Positions 43,352-53,085 of a stretch of DNA of 64,000 nt are shown in pieces. The position numbers and the translations under genes are program-made. A model generated the notes under the pieces. The model was not told the DNA's origin, did no database searches, and worked only from the letters and a program-made list of their open reading frames with translations. Every line of letters begins with the position of its first letter. Position 1 is the stretch's first letter. Origin of the DNA: Aquabacterium parvum (GTDB lineage Bacteria > Pseudomonadota > Gammaproteobacteria > Burkholderiales > Burkholderiaceae_C); the NCBI RefSeq assembly GCF_001447195.1, contig NZ_LFRI01000341.1, forward strand, positions 124,001 to 188,000. Direction: 5' to 3'.

Positions 43352-44800
43352 ATGAACACCACGCTGCTCGCTTTCGTGATCCTCTACCTGGTCGCCACCA
43401 TGGCGCTGGGCATGTACGCGGGCACGCGCATCAAGAGCACCGCCGACTTCGCCATTGCCGGGCGCAGCCTGCCGCTGGCCATGGTCATCACCACCACCTT
43501 CGCCACCTGGTTCGGCGCCGAAACCGTGATGGGCATCCCGGCCAAGTTCGTCGAAGGCGGGCTCAACGCCGTCATCGAGGACCCCTTTGGGGCCTCGATG
43601 TGCCTGGTGCTGGTGGGCGCCTTCTTTGCCAGCCGGCTCTACAAAATGAGCCTGCTGACCATCGGTGACTTCTACCGTCACCGCTACGGCAAGGGCGTCG
43701 AGATTTTCTGCTCCATCGCCATCATCCTGAGCTACCTGGGCTGGGTGGCCGCCCAGATCACCGCCCTGGGCCTGGTGTTCGTGGTGCTCTCCGGGGGCGC
43801 CATCAGCGCCGAGCTGGGCATGGTCATCGGCACGGCGCTGGTGCTGGTCTACGTGATGGTGGGCGGCATGCTGGCCGTGGCCTGGACCGACTTCGTGCAG
43901 ATGGTGGTGCTGGTGGTGGGCCTGTCCTTCATCGCATGGCTGGCCGCTGACCAGGCAGGTGGCGCCGACCAGGTTTTCGCGCTGGCCGAACAGCAGAACT
44001 GGTTCAAGATCCTGCCAGAGCACACGGTTGACGGCTGGGTCTGGTTCATCGCGGCGGCCATCACCATGATGTTCGGCTCGATCCCGCAGCAGGACGTCTT
44101 CCAGCGCGTGATGTCGGCCAAGGACAGCGACACGGCGCGCAAGGGCGCCATCATCGGCGGCTTCAGTTACCTGGCGTTTGCCTTCGTGCCGATGTTCATC
44201 GTGGCCTCGGCGCTGATCATCATGCCGGCCGAAACCAAGGAAATGCTGGCCAACGACCCGCAGAAGGTGCTGCCCACGCTCATCCTGAGCAAGATGCCCC
44301 TGATCGCGCAGATCTTCTTCTTCGGCGCGCTGGTTTCGGCCATCAAATCGACCTCGTCTGCGACGCTTTTGGCGCCCTCGACCAGCTTCGTCGAGAACAT
44401 CCTGAAAAACATCCACCCCGGCATGAGCGACCGCCAGGTGCTGCTGTCCATGCGGATCACGCTGTTCGTGTTCACGGCGCTGGTGCTGACCTACGCCATC
44501 GTGATGCAGGGCACGGCCATCTACGACCTGGTTTCGGCGGCCTACCAGATTCCCCTGGTCGGGGCATTCGTGCCGCTGCTGTTCGGGCTGTACTGGTCGC
44601 GCGCCACCACGCAAGGCGCCATTTTGTCGATCGTGCTGGGCATTGGCACGTTGGCGCTGTTCACCTTCCACGCCGCGCTGGGTGAGGCCTTCCCGGGGCA
44701 GCTTGCCGGCCTGATCATGGCGCTGGGCGGCATGATCGTGGGCTCGCTCATGCCCCAATTCGTTGGCGATCACCGGGCGCGCCAGGCCAGCCTCGCCTGA
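43352..44800 (+). CDS. Sodium:solute symporter family transporter
   Basis: A 482-residue inner-membrane protein with about 13 hydrophobic helices of the SSS family. Family landmarks include the DFAIAGRSLPL entry loop, ATWFGAETVMG in the first core helix, and GALVSAIKSTSSATLLAPSTSFVENI, the sodium-site helix. It imports a small organic solute with Na+; the substrate cannot be told from the sequence, though proline, pantothenate and monocarboxylates are known for the family. ATG 43352 is preferred over 43340. It sits between ubiB and the FmdB gene and has its own leader. Confidence 0.88.
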   Translation: MNTTLLAFVILYLVATMALGMYAGTRIKSTADFAIAGRSLPLAMVITTTFATWFGAETVMGIPAKFVEGGLNAVIEDPFGASMCLVLVGAFFASRLYKMSLLTIGDFYRHRYGKGVEIFCSIAIILSYLGWVAAQITALGLVFVVLSGGAISAELGMVIGTALVLVYVMVGGMLAVAWTDFVQMVVLVVGLSFIAWLAADQAGGADQVFALAEQQNWFKILPEHTVDGWVWFIAAAITMMFGSIPQQDVFQRVMSAKDSDTARKGAIIGGFSYLAFAFVPMFIVASALIIMPAETKEMLANDPQKVLPTLILSKMPLIAQIFFFGALVSAIKSTSSATLLAPSTSFVENILKNIHPGMSDRQVLLSMRITLFVFTALVLTYAIVMQGTAIYDLVSAAYQIPLVGAFVPLLFGLYWSRATTQGAILSIVLGIGTLALFTFHAALGEAFPGQLAGLIMALGGMIVGSLMPQFVGDHRARQASLA

Positions 44801-44916
44801 GACATGCCGCGCACCGCACACCAGATCCCCCTCATGCCTCGACGCGGAACCCCCTTGAAGGTGGCGTGGCGCCACCCCATTTACAATCCCGCACAGGGTT
44901 GACCCGAGGTTTCACC

Positions 44917-45252
44917 ATGCCAATTTATGCCTACCGCTGTGGCGCCTGCGGCCACGCCAAGGACGTCCTGCAAAAGATGTCCGACGCCCCTTTGACCACC
45001 TGCCCAGCCTGTGGCGCCGAAGCTTTCAGCAAGCAGGTCACCGCTGCCGGCTTCCAGCTCAAGGGCTCTGGTTGGTACGCGACCGACTTCCGTGGCGGCT
45101 CGGCCGGCACTGGCGCCGCCGCAACGGGTGCCACGGCCAGCGCGGCCGCCAGCGCGCCAGCCCCCAGCGACGGTGGCAACGCCAGCGCGTCATCCAGCGG
45201 TGACGGCGCTGCGGCGGCCGGCGGTTGCGGCACGTCCTGCGCCTGCCACTGA
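44917..45252 (+). CDS. FmdB-family zinc-ribbon protein with Ala/Gly/Ser tail
   Basis: A 111-residue protein. The N-terminal 45 residues form the FmdB putative regulatory zinc ribbon: YRCGACG and TCPACG give the two CxxC knuckles. KGSGWYATDF is the usual end of the family core. The C-terminal 50 residues are low-complexity Ala, Gly, Ser and Pro and end in GGCGTSCACH, a cluster of three Cys and a His that could bind a metal. The gene is 14 bases before the DUF502 gene and belongs to the conserved FmdB-DUF502-aspS order of this group. Confidence 0.85.
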   Translation: MPIYAYRCGACGHAKDVLQKMSDAPLTTCPACGAEAFSKQVTAAGFQLKGSGWYATDFRGGSAGTGAAATGATASAAASAPAPSDGGNASASSSGDGAAAAGGCGTSCACH

Positions 45253-45266
45253 ATGCCCCACCTCGC

Positions 45267-45944
45267 GTGAAAAAATACATCCTCACCGGCCTGCTCGTCT
45301 GGCTGCCCCTGGCCATCACGATCTGGGTGCTGATGAACGTCGTCGGCGCGCTCGATGGCGTCTTCAGCTGGTTCATGGCTGCTGCGCGCACCGTGCTGCC
45401 TGTCAGCCTGCACCCCTTCCTGCAGGAGTTGCGCGAGGTCCCCGGCCTGAGCGTGATCGTCGTGGGTGCCACGCTGCTGCTCACAGGCATGGCGGTGTCG
45501 AACATGGTCGGCCAGTGGCTGCTGAACCAGTACAACCGGGTGCTGTCGAACACGCCCATCGTCAAGAGCATCTACACCTCGGTCAAGCAGGTGTCGGACA
45601 CGCTGTTCTCCAGCAGCGGGCAGGCTTTTCGGGAGGCGGTTCTGGTGCAGTACCCGAGGCAAGGCGCCTGGACCATCGCATTCGTGACCGGCAAGCCTGC
45701 GGGCGAGGTGGCGGCCCGTTTGCCGGCCGACATGGTCACGCTCTACGTGCCCACGACGCCCAACCCGACCTCCGGTTTCATGCTGATGGTGCCCCGCGCC
45801 GAGGTTCACCCGCTCAAGATGTCGGTGGACGAGGCGCTGAAATACATCATCTCCATGGGGGTGGTGGCGCCACCCAACGTGTCCCCTGTCGCCCCCACTT
45901 CGCCAGCTGAGGGCACGCCCCCGCCGACGGCACCCCAATCCTGA
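45267..45944 (+). CDS. DUF502-family membrane protein
   Basis: A 225-residue protein. Two helices (about 4-24 and 58-80) frame a periplasmic loop, and the C-terminal domain is soluble, with [20 protein letters not shown] and [12 protein letters not shown] as the conserved blocks of DUF502. A Pro-rich tail ends it. The GTG at 45267 is chosen because [15 protein letters not shown] is the family N-terminus; upstream frame is not conserved. It lies between the FmdB gene and aspS, as is common in betaproteobacteria. Function unknown. Confidence 0.85.
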   Translation: MKKYILTGLLVWLPLAITIWVLMNVVGALDGVFSWFMAAARTVLPVSLHPFLQELREVPGLSVIVVGATLLLTGMAVSNMVGQWLLNQYNRVLSNTPIVKSIYTSVKQVSDTLFSSSGQAFREAVLVQYPRQGAWTIAFVTGKPAGEVAARLPADMVTLYVPTTPNPTSGFMLMVPRAEVHPLKMSVDEALKYIISMGVVAPPNVSPVAPTSPAEGTPPPTAPQS

Positions 45945-45963
45945 ACGACAATCACGGGTTCTC

Positions 45964-45991
45964 GGTGTTCGCCTGACGCTCGGCGGACACC
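45964..45991 (+). other. Hairpin in the aspS leader
   Basis: GGTGTTCGCC and GGCGGACACC form a ten-pair stem (one G-U) around eight bases; TTTT follows nine bases later. It may weakly end DUF502 transcripts or be a leader structure of aspS. Confidence 0.4.
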
Positions 45992-46032
45992 GCTACCCGA
46001 TTTTCCCTTCTCCCCTCTCGGAGCAAACAACA

Positions 46033-47844
46033 ATGCGCACCACTTACTGTGGTCTGGTCAGCGAAGCGCTGATGGGCCAGACCGTGACGCTGATGGGCTG
46101 GGCCCACCGTCGCCGCGACCACGGCGGCGTGATCTTCATCGACCTGCGTGATCGCGAAGGCCTGGTGCAGGTCGTGTTCGACCCCGATCGCGCCGACTCG
46201 TTCAAGATCGCCGAAGACGTGCGCGGCGAGTTCTGCCTGAAGGTCACCGGCGTCGTGCGCGCCCGCCCCGCTGGCACCGAGAACGCAGGCCTGACCAGCG
46301 GCAAGATCGAAGTGCTGGGCCACACCCTGGAAGTGCTGAACGCTTCCGTGACGCCCCCGTTCCAGATCGACGACGAGAACCTGTCGGAGACGACGCGCCT
46401 GACGCACCGCGTGCTGGACCTGCGTCGCCCGTACATGCAGAAGAACCTGATGCTGCGCTACCGCGTGGCGATGGAAGCGCGCAAGTTCCTGGACGAAAAC
46501 GGCTTCGTCGACATCGAGACCCCGATGCTGACCAAGTCCACGCCCGAAGGCGCCCGCGACTACCTGGTGCCTTCACGCGTGCACGACGGCCAGTTCTTCG
46601 CGCTGCCCCAGTCGCCCCAGTTGTTCAAGCAGCTGCTGATGGTGGCCGGCATCGATCGCTACTACCAGATCACCAAGTGCTTCCGCGACGAAGACCTGCG
46701 TGCCGACCGCCAGCCTGAATTCACCCAGATCGACATTGAAACGAGCTTCCTGACCGAGCAGGAAATCCGCGACATGTTCGAAGGCATGATCCGTCACGTC
46801 TTCATGAAGGCGTTGAACGTGGACCTGGGCGCCTACCCGGTCATGAAGTACGCCGACGCCATGCACCGCTTTGGCTCGGACAAGCCCGACCTGCGCGTCA
46901 AGCTGGAGTTCACCGAGCTGACCGACGTGATGGCCGACGTGGACTTCAAGGTCTTCTCGACGCCCGCCACGACCAAGGGCGGCCGCGTGGTGGCCCTGTG
47001 CGTGCCCGGTGGCGGCACCATGAGCCGCGGCGAGATCGACGCCTACACCGAGTTCGTCAAGATCTACGGCGCCAAGGGCCTGGCCTGGATCAAGGTCAAC
47101 GAGGTGGCGAAGGGCCGTGACGGCCTGCAGTCGCCCATCGTCAAGAACCTGCACGACGCAGCGATCGCCAAGATCCTGGAGCGCACGGGTGCCAAGGACG
47201 GCGACCTGATCTTCTTCGGTGCCGACAAAGAAAAGGTCGTCAACGACGCCATCGGCGCGCTGCGCCTGAAGGTCGGCCACTCGGACTTCGGCAAGAAGGC
47301 CGGCCTGTTCGAAGACCGCTGGGCCCCGCTGTGGGTGGTCGACTTCCCGATGTTCGAGTACGACGACGAGTCGGAGCGCTGGATCGCCGTGCACCACCCC
47401 TTCACCGCCCCGAAGGACGGTCACGAGGACTACATGGACACGGACCCGGGCAAGTGCATTGCCAAGGCCTACGACATGGTGCTCAACGGCTGGGAGCTGG
47501 GCGGCGGCTCGATCCGCATCCACCGCGCCGAGGTGCAGTCCAAGGTCTTCAAGGCCCTGAACATCACCGACGAGGACGCCAAGGTCAAGTTCGGCTTCCT
47601 GCTGGATGCGCTGCAATACGGTGCCCCCCCGCACGGTGGCCTGGCCTTCGGCCTGGACCGCCTGGTCACGCTGATGACCAAGGCCGAGTCCATCCGCGAC
47701 GTGATTGCCTTCCCCAAGACACAGCGCGCGCAGTGCCTGCTGACCGGCGCCCCGTCGAACGTGGACGAAAAGCAGCTGCGCGAACTGCACATCCGCCTGC
47801 GCAACGCACAGGCCGCGCAAGCCGGCCAGGCCCCTGCCGCCTGA
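46033..47844 (+). CDS. aspS: Aspartyl-tRNA synthetase
   Basis: A 603-residue class II synthetase that charges tRNA-Asp. The N-terminal OB-fold ([20 protein letters not shown]) binds the anticodon. Motif 2 is [16 protein letters not shown] and motif 3 is [13 protein letters not shown]. The bacterial insertion (GAD) domain lies at about 290-410. Many betaproteobacteria use a non-discriminating form that also makes Asp-tRNA-Asn; sequence reading alone does not settle this. A strong terminator follows. Confidence 0.97.
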   Translation: MRTTYCGLVSEALMGQTVTLMGWAHRRRDHGGVIFIDLRDREGLVQVVFDPDRADSFKIAEDVRGEFCLKVTGVVRARPAGTENAGLTSGKIEVLGHTLEVLNASVTPPFQIDDENLSETTRLTHRVLDLRRPYMQKNLMLRYRVAMEARKFLDENGFVDIETPMLTKSTPEGARDYLVPSRVHDGQFFALPQSPQLFKQLLMVAGIDRYYQITKCFRDEDLRADRQPEFTQIDIETSFLTEQEIRDMFEGMIRHVFMKALNVDLGAYPVMKYADAMHRFGSDKPDLRVKLEFTELTDVMADVDFKVFSTPATTKGGRVVALCVPGGGTMSRGEIDAYTEFVKIYGAKGLAWIKVNEVAKGRDGLQSPIVKNLHDAAIAKILERTGAKDGDLIFFGADKEKVVNDAIGALRLKVGHSDFGKKAGLFEDRWAPLWVVDFPMFEYDDESERWIAVHHPFTAPKDGHEDYMDTDPGKCIAKAYDMVLNGWELGGGSIRIHRAEVQSKVFKALNITDEDAKVKFGFLLDALQYGAPPHGGLAFGLDRLVTLMTKAESIRDVIAFPKTQRAQCLLTGAPSNVDEKQLRELHIRLRNAQAAQAGQAPAA

Positions 47845-47867
47845 CCTGACCGCTCGGTAAACTCTCG

Positions 47868-47897
47868 GGGCCATCCTGTGCAAGGGTGGCCCTTTTT
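47868..47897 (+). terminator. Intrinsic terminator of aspS
   Basis: GGGCCATCC (47868-47876) and GGGTGGCCC (47884-47892) make a nine-pair stem with one G-U, followed by TTTTTC. It separates aspS from the lipoprotein gene. Confidence 0.88.
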
Positions 47898-48061
47898 CTT
47901 TGTGGCACGGCCCTCTGCAGCGGTGCTCACAGCGGTGCCCGCAACGGCACTTTACGGCTTCGCTTTGTCGTCACCTCGGACCACTGGAACCCTTGCACCT
48001 GCCGCACACGCGCACGGTGGCGTGCTCAAGCAGACCCAACACATTCACACAGGAGCCCCCC

Positions 48062-48886
48062 ATGTCAACCATCCGCTTTGCCACCTGCCTGATGCCCCTT
48101 TGCCTGCTGGCGCTGAGCGCCTGCAAGGACGCCAAACCGCCTCAGGCTTCGACCGAGCTGGGCCAGGGCAGCTCCGTGGTGACGGGCTCGGCAGGCCCCA
48201 AAGGCGCACAAGGCGCTGACAGCGGGCTGGTGACCTGCGCGGCCCCCGTGGCCACCTTGGCCCTGGCCGAGAACCCCGATGGCTACACGATGCGCAGCAG
48301 CTACCAGCTGCCGCCCTCGCCCGTTCCCCTGATCAAGCTGATCGCTCAGCAAAGCGGGTGTTTCCGCGTGGTGGACCGCGCCGCCGGGCTGCGCAGCACC
48401 ATCCAGGAAAGCGAACTCAAGGAAGCCGGCATCGTCCGCTCCAACAGCACCGTGAGCAAGGGCAAGGGCTACGAAGCCCAGTTCACCCTCACGCCCAGCC
48501 TGACTTTCAGCGAAGAAGACGCCGGCCGCGGCCTGGCTGGCATCGTCGGCTCGATCCCGGTGCTGCGCGACATCGCCGGGCTGGTGGGCCTGCTCGAGCA
48601 GGTCAAGCTCAAGGAAGCGCAAGTGGCCTTGCTGCTGACCGACAACGAGACCACGGAGCAACTGGCCGCGGCCACCGGATCGGCGCGCAGCACCGACCTG
48701 GGCCTGGGTGGCCTGGTGGCAGGTCGCGCAGGCGGGCTCGGCGGCATCGGCTGGAGCAACACCAACGAAGGCAAGGTGATCGCCGCGGCCTTCTACGACG
48801 CTCACAACAAGCTCGTCAACCAGGTCCAGGCCTTGCAGGCTCGCCAACTGCCCCCCCCTGTGGCCACCCACACCCGACCTCAATGA
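48062..48886 (+). CDS. CsgG-like outer-membrane lipoprotein
   Basis: A 274-residue protein with a lipoprotein signal peptide; the lipobox is LSAC near residues 18-21. The mature part resembles the CsgG/HfaB fold: LIKLIAQQSGCFRVVDR early on, a glycine-rich middle (RGLAGIVGSIP, GLGGLVAGRAGGLGG) and a helical end. True CsgG forms a curli secretion channel; no curli genes are nearby, so another envelope role is likely. AGGAG ahead of the ATG sets the start. The 217-base gap upstream otherwise holds only the aspS terminator. It overlaps nudB by ATGA. Confidence 0.7.
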   Translation: MSTIRFATCLMPLCLLALSACKDAKPPQASTELGQGSSVVTGSAGPKGAQGADSGLVTCAAPVATLALAENPDGYTMRSSYQLPPSPVPLIKLIAQQSGCFRVVDRAAGLRSTIQESELKEAGIVRSNSTVSKGKGYEAQFTLTPSLTFSEEDAGRGLAGIVGSIPVLRDIAGLVGLLEQVKLKEAQVALLLTDNETTEQLAAATGSARSTDLGLGGLVAGRAGGLGGIGWSNTNEGKVIAAAFYDAHNKLVNQVQALQARQLPPPVATHTRPQ

Positions 48887-49359
48887 GCCAGGAACCCGCC
48901 CACAAGATCCCGCAGTCCGTGCTGGTGGTGATCCACTCACCCGAGCTGGAGGTGCTGCTCATCGAGCGAGCCAAACAACCTGGCTTCTGGCAGAGCGTGA
49001 CCGGATCGAAAGACCACCTGGACGAAGACTGGGCGCTGACCGCCATCCGCGAGGTGGGCGAAGAAACCGGCATCGCCGTCGGCTCGCCCGAAGTGCCCGC
49101 CTCGGCCTTGCGAGACTGGGCGCTGGAGAACATCTACGAGATCTACCCCGTCTGGCGCCACCGCTACGCGCCGGGGGTGACACACAACACCGAGCGGGTC
49201 TTCAGCCTGCAGGTGCCGCGCGAGATCCCCATCAGGCTGGCGCCGCGCGAGCACACGCAGCACGCCTGGCTGCCCTGGCAAGCGGCGGCCGACCGTTGCT
49301 TCTCGCCCTCCAACGCGGAGGCCATCTTGATGCTGCCCCGGCAGTTGCGGAACCGATGA
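48883..49359 (+). CDS. nudB: Dihydroneopterin triphosphate diphosphatase
   Basis: A 158-residue Nudix hydrolase of the folate pathway that removes pyrophosphate from dihydroneopterin triphosphate. The Nudix box is complete: a Gly, five residues, Glu, seven residues, then REVGEETGI (about residues 43-66). The family start HKIPQSVLVVIH is present. In related genomes nudB follows aspS closely; here the CsgG-like gene stands between, overlapping it by four bases. Confidence 0.9.
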   Translation: MSQEPAHKIPQSVLVVIHSPELEVLLIERAKQPGFWQSVTGSKDHLDEDWALTAIREVGEETGIAVGSPEVPASALRDWALENIYEIYPVWRHRYAPGVTHNTERVFSLQVPREIPIRLAPREHTQHAWLPWQAAADRCFSPSNAEAILMLPRQLRNR

Positions 49360-49445
49360 AAACCACGGGGAACCCGCCCCCAGATGCGCGCCGTGGACCA
49401 CCCCACTTCGGGTAAGGTTGAATCCCCGCACCTCTGCTGACGACC

Positions 49446-50255
49446 GTGCTCAACCCGCTTCAGTCTTCGCTGCTGCCGCCGTCGACCCAGGGCTCCTCCT
49501 GCCTGCGCGTGGCGACTTACAACATCCACAAGGGCGTGCGCGGCATGGGTCCGTCCAAGCGCCTGGAAATCCACAACCTGGGCCTGGCTGTCGAGGCCAT
49601 GGACGCCGACATCGTCTGCCTGCAAGAGGTCCGGCGCTTCAACGAACAAGAGGCGCGGACGTTTTCGCGAACGCAGTTCGGGCCGATGGCCTGGCCCGCC
49701 GAGCCGCAGGCCGACTACCTGGCCCCCGAAGGCTACGAGGTGGCCTACCGCACCAACGCCTTCACGCGCGGTGGCGAACATGGCAACGCGCTGCTGGCGC
49801 GCTGGCCCATCGGAGACATCGGGCACCACGACGTGTCCGACCACCGCTTCGAGCAGCGCGGGCTGCTGCACGTGCCGGTGCGGTGGCGGGGCATCGAGGT
49901 GCACGTGGTGGTGGTGCACCTGGGGCTGATCCACGCCAGCCGCGTGCGCCAGGCAGAGCGCCTGGCCCGCCTGGTTCACGAATCGCTGCCCGCGAACGCG
50001 CCGGTGGTGATCGCGGGTGACTTCAACGACTGGAGCGAGAAGCTGGACCCAGTCTTCACGGATGCCGGCCTGGTTCGCGCTTGCACCGCAGACATGGCGC
50101 GCGTGCCCACTTTTCCGTCGATCGTGCCGGTGCTGTCGCTGGACCGGGTCTACACGCGCGGGCTGCGCTGCACCTCGGTGATGGTGCCCCGCGGTGGCAC
50201 CTGGGCCAGGCTGTCGGACCACCTGCCCCTGGTGGTCGAACTCGAGCTGGGTTGA
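49446..50255 (+). CDS. Endonuclease/exonuclease/phosphatase-family protein (YbhP-like)
   Basis: A 269-residue EEP-fold hydrolase. The metal and catalytic residues lie in VATYNIHKG, IVCLQEVRRF, HLGLIHASR, VIAGDFNDW and the terminal LSDHLPLVVELEL. It is followed by a cardiolipin synthase three bases on, the same order as ybhP-clsB in E. coli, so a phospholipid-related phosphodiesterase role is plausible. The start is GTG at 49446; an ATG-initiated alternative would remove conserved residues. Confidence 0.85.
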   Translation: MLNPLQSSLLPPSTQGSSCLRVATYNIHKGVRGMGPSKRLEIHNLGLAVEAMDADIVCLQEVRRFNEQEARTFSRTQFGPMAWPAEPQADYLAPEGYEVAYRTNAFTRGGEHGNALLARWPIGDIGHHDVSDHRFEQRGLLHVPVRWRGIEVHVVVVHLGLIHASRVRQAERLARLVHESLPANAPVVIAGDFNDWSEKLDPVFTDAGLVRACTADMARVPTFPSIVPVLSLDRVYTRGLRCTSVMVPRGGTWARLSDHLPLVVELELG

Positions 50256-50258
50256 GCG

Positions 50259-51587
50259 ATGCAGGTGTCGCCGGCCGATGCCGACCTGGACACGCTCGAA
50301 GGCCTGGCCTGGTACGTTCAGAGGCGTCCTGTGTTCACGGGCGGCAACGAGGTGCGCCTGCTCAAAGGTGGAGAGCAGCTCTTTCCTGCGCTGCGCGACC
50401 GCATCAACGCTGCTCAGCACAGTGTGTGGATGGCGTTCTACATGGTCTCGCCACAGGGGCAAAGCAGCTGGGTGCTGCAGGCCCTGATGCGGGCCGCCAG
50501 GCGCGGCGTCTCGGTGCACCTGGTGGTCGATGGGCTGGGCTCTCGCGATGCACCGGCCAGCCTGTGGAAGGACCTGACGCTGGCCGGGGTGAAGCTGGCC
50601 ACCTACCGCCCCACGCGGGGCCTGGGTGCGCTCGTGTTCGACACCAGCCAATGGCGGCGCATGCACCTGAAGATCGCGGTCATCGATCGCAGTCAGGCCT
50701 TCATTGGCGGCATCAACCTGATCGACGACCGCCACGACCTGCACCATGGCTGGTCACAGCAGCCTCGACTGGACTACGCCGTCGACGTGAGCGGCCCTGC
50801 CATCACACCCATGTTGCACGCGGTGCGGGCCATCTGGACGCGTGCGCAGTTCGGTGTGGACTGGCGCGATGAGCTGCCTCAGTTGCCCAAGGCAGCCAGT
50901 GACCTGCAGAAGTTCCGCCGCTTCAAGCGACTGCTCGACCAGGCGCGCATGCGCCTGTCTCCGCGCGAGCAAGGGCGCGTCGAGCAAGCCGCGCAGCTGT
51001 TGCACGGCTCGCGCTGCGCTTTTGTCATGCGCGACAACCTGCGCCAGCGTCGCACCATCGAGCTCGCCTCGCTGCAAGCCATTCGGCAGGCGCGCGAGCG
51101 CATCGACATCGTCACGCCCTACTTCTACCCGCACCGCGCCATCCGCCTGGCCCTGCGCCACGCGGCCTCCAAGGGCGTGCAGGTGCGCCTGCTGCTGCAG
51201 GGCAAGCTTGACTACCGCATCGCCGGGGTCGCGGCCCAGGTGCTCTACCACGAGCTGCAGCGCCACGGCGTTCGCATCTTCGAGTACCAGGACGCCTTCC
51301 TGCACGCCAAGGTGCTGAGGGTGGACGATGAATGGGCCACGGTGGGCTCGTCCAACCTCGACCCGCTGTCGCTGGTGCTCAACCTCGAAGGCAACCTGGT
51401 GATCAAGGACCGGGCCTTCGTGCGCACCCTGTCGACCTCGCTGGACGAGGACTTCTCGCGCAGCCGCGAGGTGCCCGCCCCCGCCTCCGACAGCCAACCT
51501 GGCTGGGTGGCGCGAGCGCGGCGAGCCGTGGTCAGCTGGCTGGCGCGGACCTACCTGCGGCTGGCAGGCGCCACGCGACGCTACTGA
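50259..51587 (+). CDS. clsB: Cardiolipin synthase B-type phospholipase D protein
   Basis: A 442-residue protein with two HKD motifs: HLKIAVIDRSQAFIGG and HAKVLRVDDEWATVGSSN. No N-terminal membrane helices are present, unlike ClsA, which fits ClsB. It should join phospholipids at the membrane to make cardiolipin. A hydrophobic stretch near residues 425-435 could touch the membrane. Its stop overlaps the tail of the converging phosphatase gene by seven bases. Coupling to the EEP gene supports the ClsB name. Confidence 0.88.
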   Translation: MQVSPADADLDTLEGLAWYVQRRPVFTGGNEVRLLKGGEQLFPALRDRINAAQHSVWMAFYMVSPQGQSSWVLQALMRAARRGVSVHLVVDGLGSRDAPASLWKDLTLAGVKLATYRPTRGLGALVFDTSQWRRMHLKIAVIDRSQAFIGGINLIDDRHDLHHGWSQQPRLDYAVDVSGPAITPMLHAVRAIWTRAQFGVDWRDELPQLPKAASDLQKFRRFKRLLDQARMRLSPREQGRVEQAAQLLHGSRCAFVMRDNLRQRRTIELASLQAIRQARERIDIVTPYFYPHRAIRLALRHAASKGVQVRLLLQGKLDYRIAGVAAQVLYHELQRHGVRIFEYQDAFLHAKVLRVDDEWATVGSSNLDPLSLVLNLEGNLVIKDRAFVRTLSTSLDEDFSRSREVPAPASDSQPGWVARARRAVVSWLARTYLRLAGATRRY

Positions 51588-52138
51588 GCCATCAGCGACC
51601 AGGCTTGCCCGTGCGCCGGCGGCCTGGGCCACTGCGATGCCTGAGTGGGCGGCTGCCCTGGTCCATGGGTTTGCAACCAGCGACGCGCCAGCATCCAGCC
51701 AGCATGGCCGACGACGCTCACACCAGGTTCGGGAGGATGCCAACTTGCGGCCCGTTGCAGCACCTGCTGCAAGCTCTCGCCGCCGCCCGGGCGGTGATGC
51801 AGGAAGTCCGCGACCCAGGCATCAACGTCATCGCGTGCGATGTGTGCCCAGGCTTTTCCGTCCCATGTGCCGAAGTCGGCCTCCAGCAAGGCGTCATCAA
51901 CCACGTGTCGCCAGCCCAGGCTGCGCAGGTGACGCCCTACTGCATGGCAACGCATGAGCGACGAGGTGCAAGCCACGCGAGGCAGGCCGTGCTGCAGCGC
52001 ATGCCGATGGATGCGGCGCGCCAGTCGCCGGGCCTTTCGCGGGTCGACGCGCAAGTTGGTGCGGCCGATGCAGCGCCCCTCGTTGCCGATCGGGCGCGGG
52101 TGGCGCCAGGCAGTGAAAACCAACGGCATGTCGACCAT
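51581..52138 (-). CDS. cobC: Alpha-ribazole phosphatase-like histidine phosphatase
   Basis: A 185-residue member of the histidine phosphatase superfamily. The phospho-acceptor His is in TAWRHPRP, a variant of the usual RHG. The second catalytic His is in VVGHAGW; EADFGTWDG is the conserved acid block. As the last gene of the cobalamin operon it most likely dephosphorylates alpha-ribazole phosphate or adenosylcobalamin phosphate. ATG at 52138 is used; GTG at 52144 is an alternative. It starts 25 bases after cobS. Confidence 0.8.
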   Translation of the reverse strand: MVDMPLVFTAWRHPRPIGNEGRCIGRTNLRVDPRKARRLARRIHRHALQHGLPRVACTSSLMRCHAVGRHLRSLGWRHVVDDALLEADFGTWDGKAWAHIARDDVDAWVADFLHHRPGGGESLQQVLQRAASWHPPEPGVSVVGHAGWMLARRWLQTHGPGQPPTQASQWPRPPAHGQAWSLMAQ

Positions 52139-52163
52139 GCTCACGCAGCCACGCCAACCCGGC

Positions 52164-53078
52164 TCATCCGCCCACAGGGTGCACCACGTGCAACCAGGCC
52201 AGCAAGGTGGCCAGCTCGGCGAGTTGCTGGCTGGCGCCCAGGGTGTCGCCCGTGAAGCCGCCCAAACGACGATTGAGCCAAACCAGGCACCAGGCCAACA
52301 CCAAAGCGGCGCCCAGCAGGCCCCAGGCCAGAGCCTGACCCAGGGTGCGCAGAGGCCAGCCGTCGAGCACGAAGAACACGGCCATCGCCGCTGCCACCAC
52401 CCCGGTGTTGGCCACCGTGGCCCACACGTGCGGTGTGGCCACGGCCAGCGCCAGGGGCTTGGCCTTGGCGTGTTCGGCATCGCCTGCATAGGGCAGCAAA
52501 CGGGTCAGCACGACCGGCACCAGGCGCGAGAGCGCATGTGCCCAGATCAGGCCCATCGACGTCCACAGCAGCAGCACGTGGTGGATCTGGCTGGTGCGGG
52601 CGCTGTCGAGCTCGTGCACGCGGGGCGTGAGCAACTCGACGAGCACCGCGGCCTTGAGCCCCAGCAAAAGGATCAGGCCCAGCGCCCCATAGGTGCCCAG
52701 GCGCGAGTCCTTCATGATGAGCAGCGCCTTGTCGCGGCTCACAGCACCGCCCAGGCCGTCGCAGGTGTCGGCCCAGCCGTCTTCGTGAAAACCGCCGGTG
52801 AGCCACACGGTGGCAGCCATGCTCAGGCCCACGGCCACGCTCGGCGGCCACCAGGCAGAGGCCAGCGCCAGCACCGCCGCACCGAACAAGCCCACCAGCG
52901 CACCGACCAGAGGAAAGTGGCGCATGCTCGCCGGCATCCAATCGGGCTGCCAGCCCACCCAGGCCGGCACCGGCACGCGCGTGAGGAACTGCAGCGCCAG
53001 CCAGAACAGGCGCAACTCGTGCACCAGGGCCGAGGACAGGGCTGCAAGCGGGCCGCGTGGTGGTGTCGCGTGGCTCAT
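52164..53078 (-). CDS. cobS: Cobalamin synthase (adenosylcobinamide-GDP ribazoletransferase)
   Basis: A 304-residue inner-membrane enzyme that joins adenosylcobinamide-GDP with alpha-ribazole. The acidic active-site motif GGFHEDGWADTCDGLGG and the following KDSRLGTYG are intact. Six or seven hydrophobic helices follow. It starts seven bases after cobT. The N-terminal alternative start at 53120 is inside cobT and unlikely. Confidence 0.93.
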   Translation of the reverse strand: MSHATPPRGPLAALSSALVHELRLFWLALQFLTRVPVPAWVGWQPDWMPASMRHFPLVGALVGLFGAAVLALASAWWPPSVAVGLSMAATVWLTGGFHEDGWADTCDGLGGAVSRDKALLIMKDSRLGTYGALGLILLLGLKAAVLVELLTPRVHELDSARTSQIHHVLLLWTSMGLIWAHALSRLVPVVLTRLLPYAGDAEHAKAKPLALAVATPHVWATVANTGVVAAAMAVFFVLDGWPLRTLGQALAWGLLGAALVLAWCLVWLNRRLGGFTGDTLGASQQLAELATLLAWLHVVHPVGG

Positions 53079-53085
53079 GTCGATC

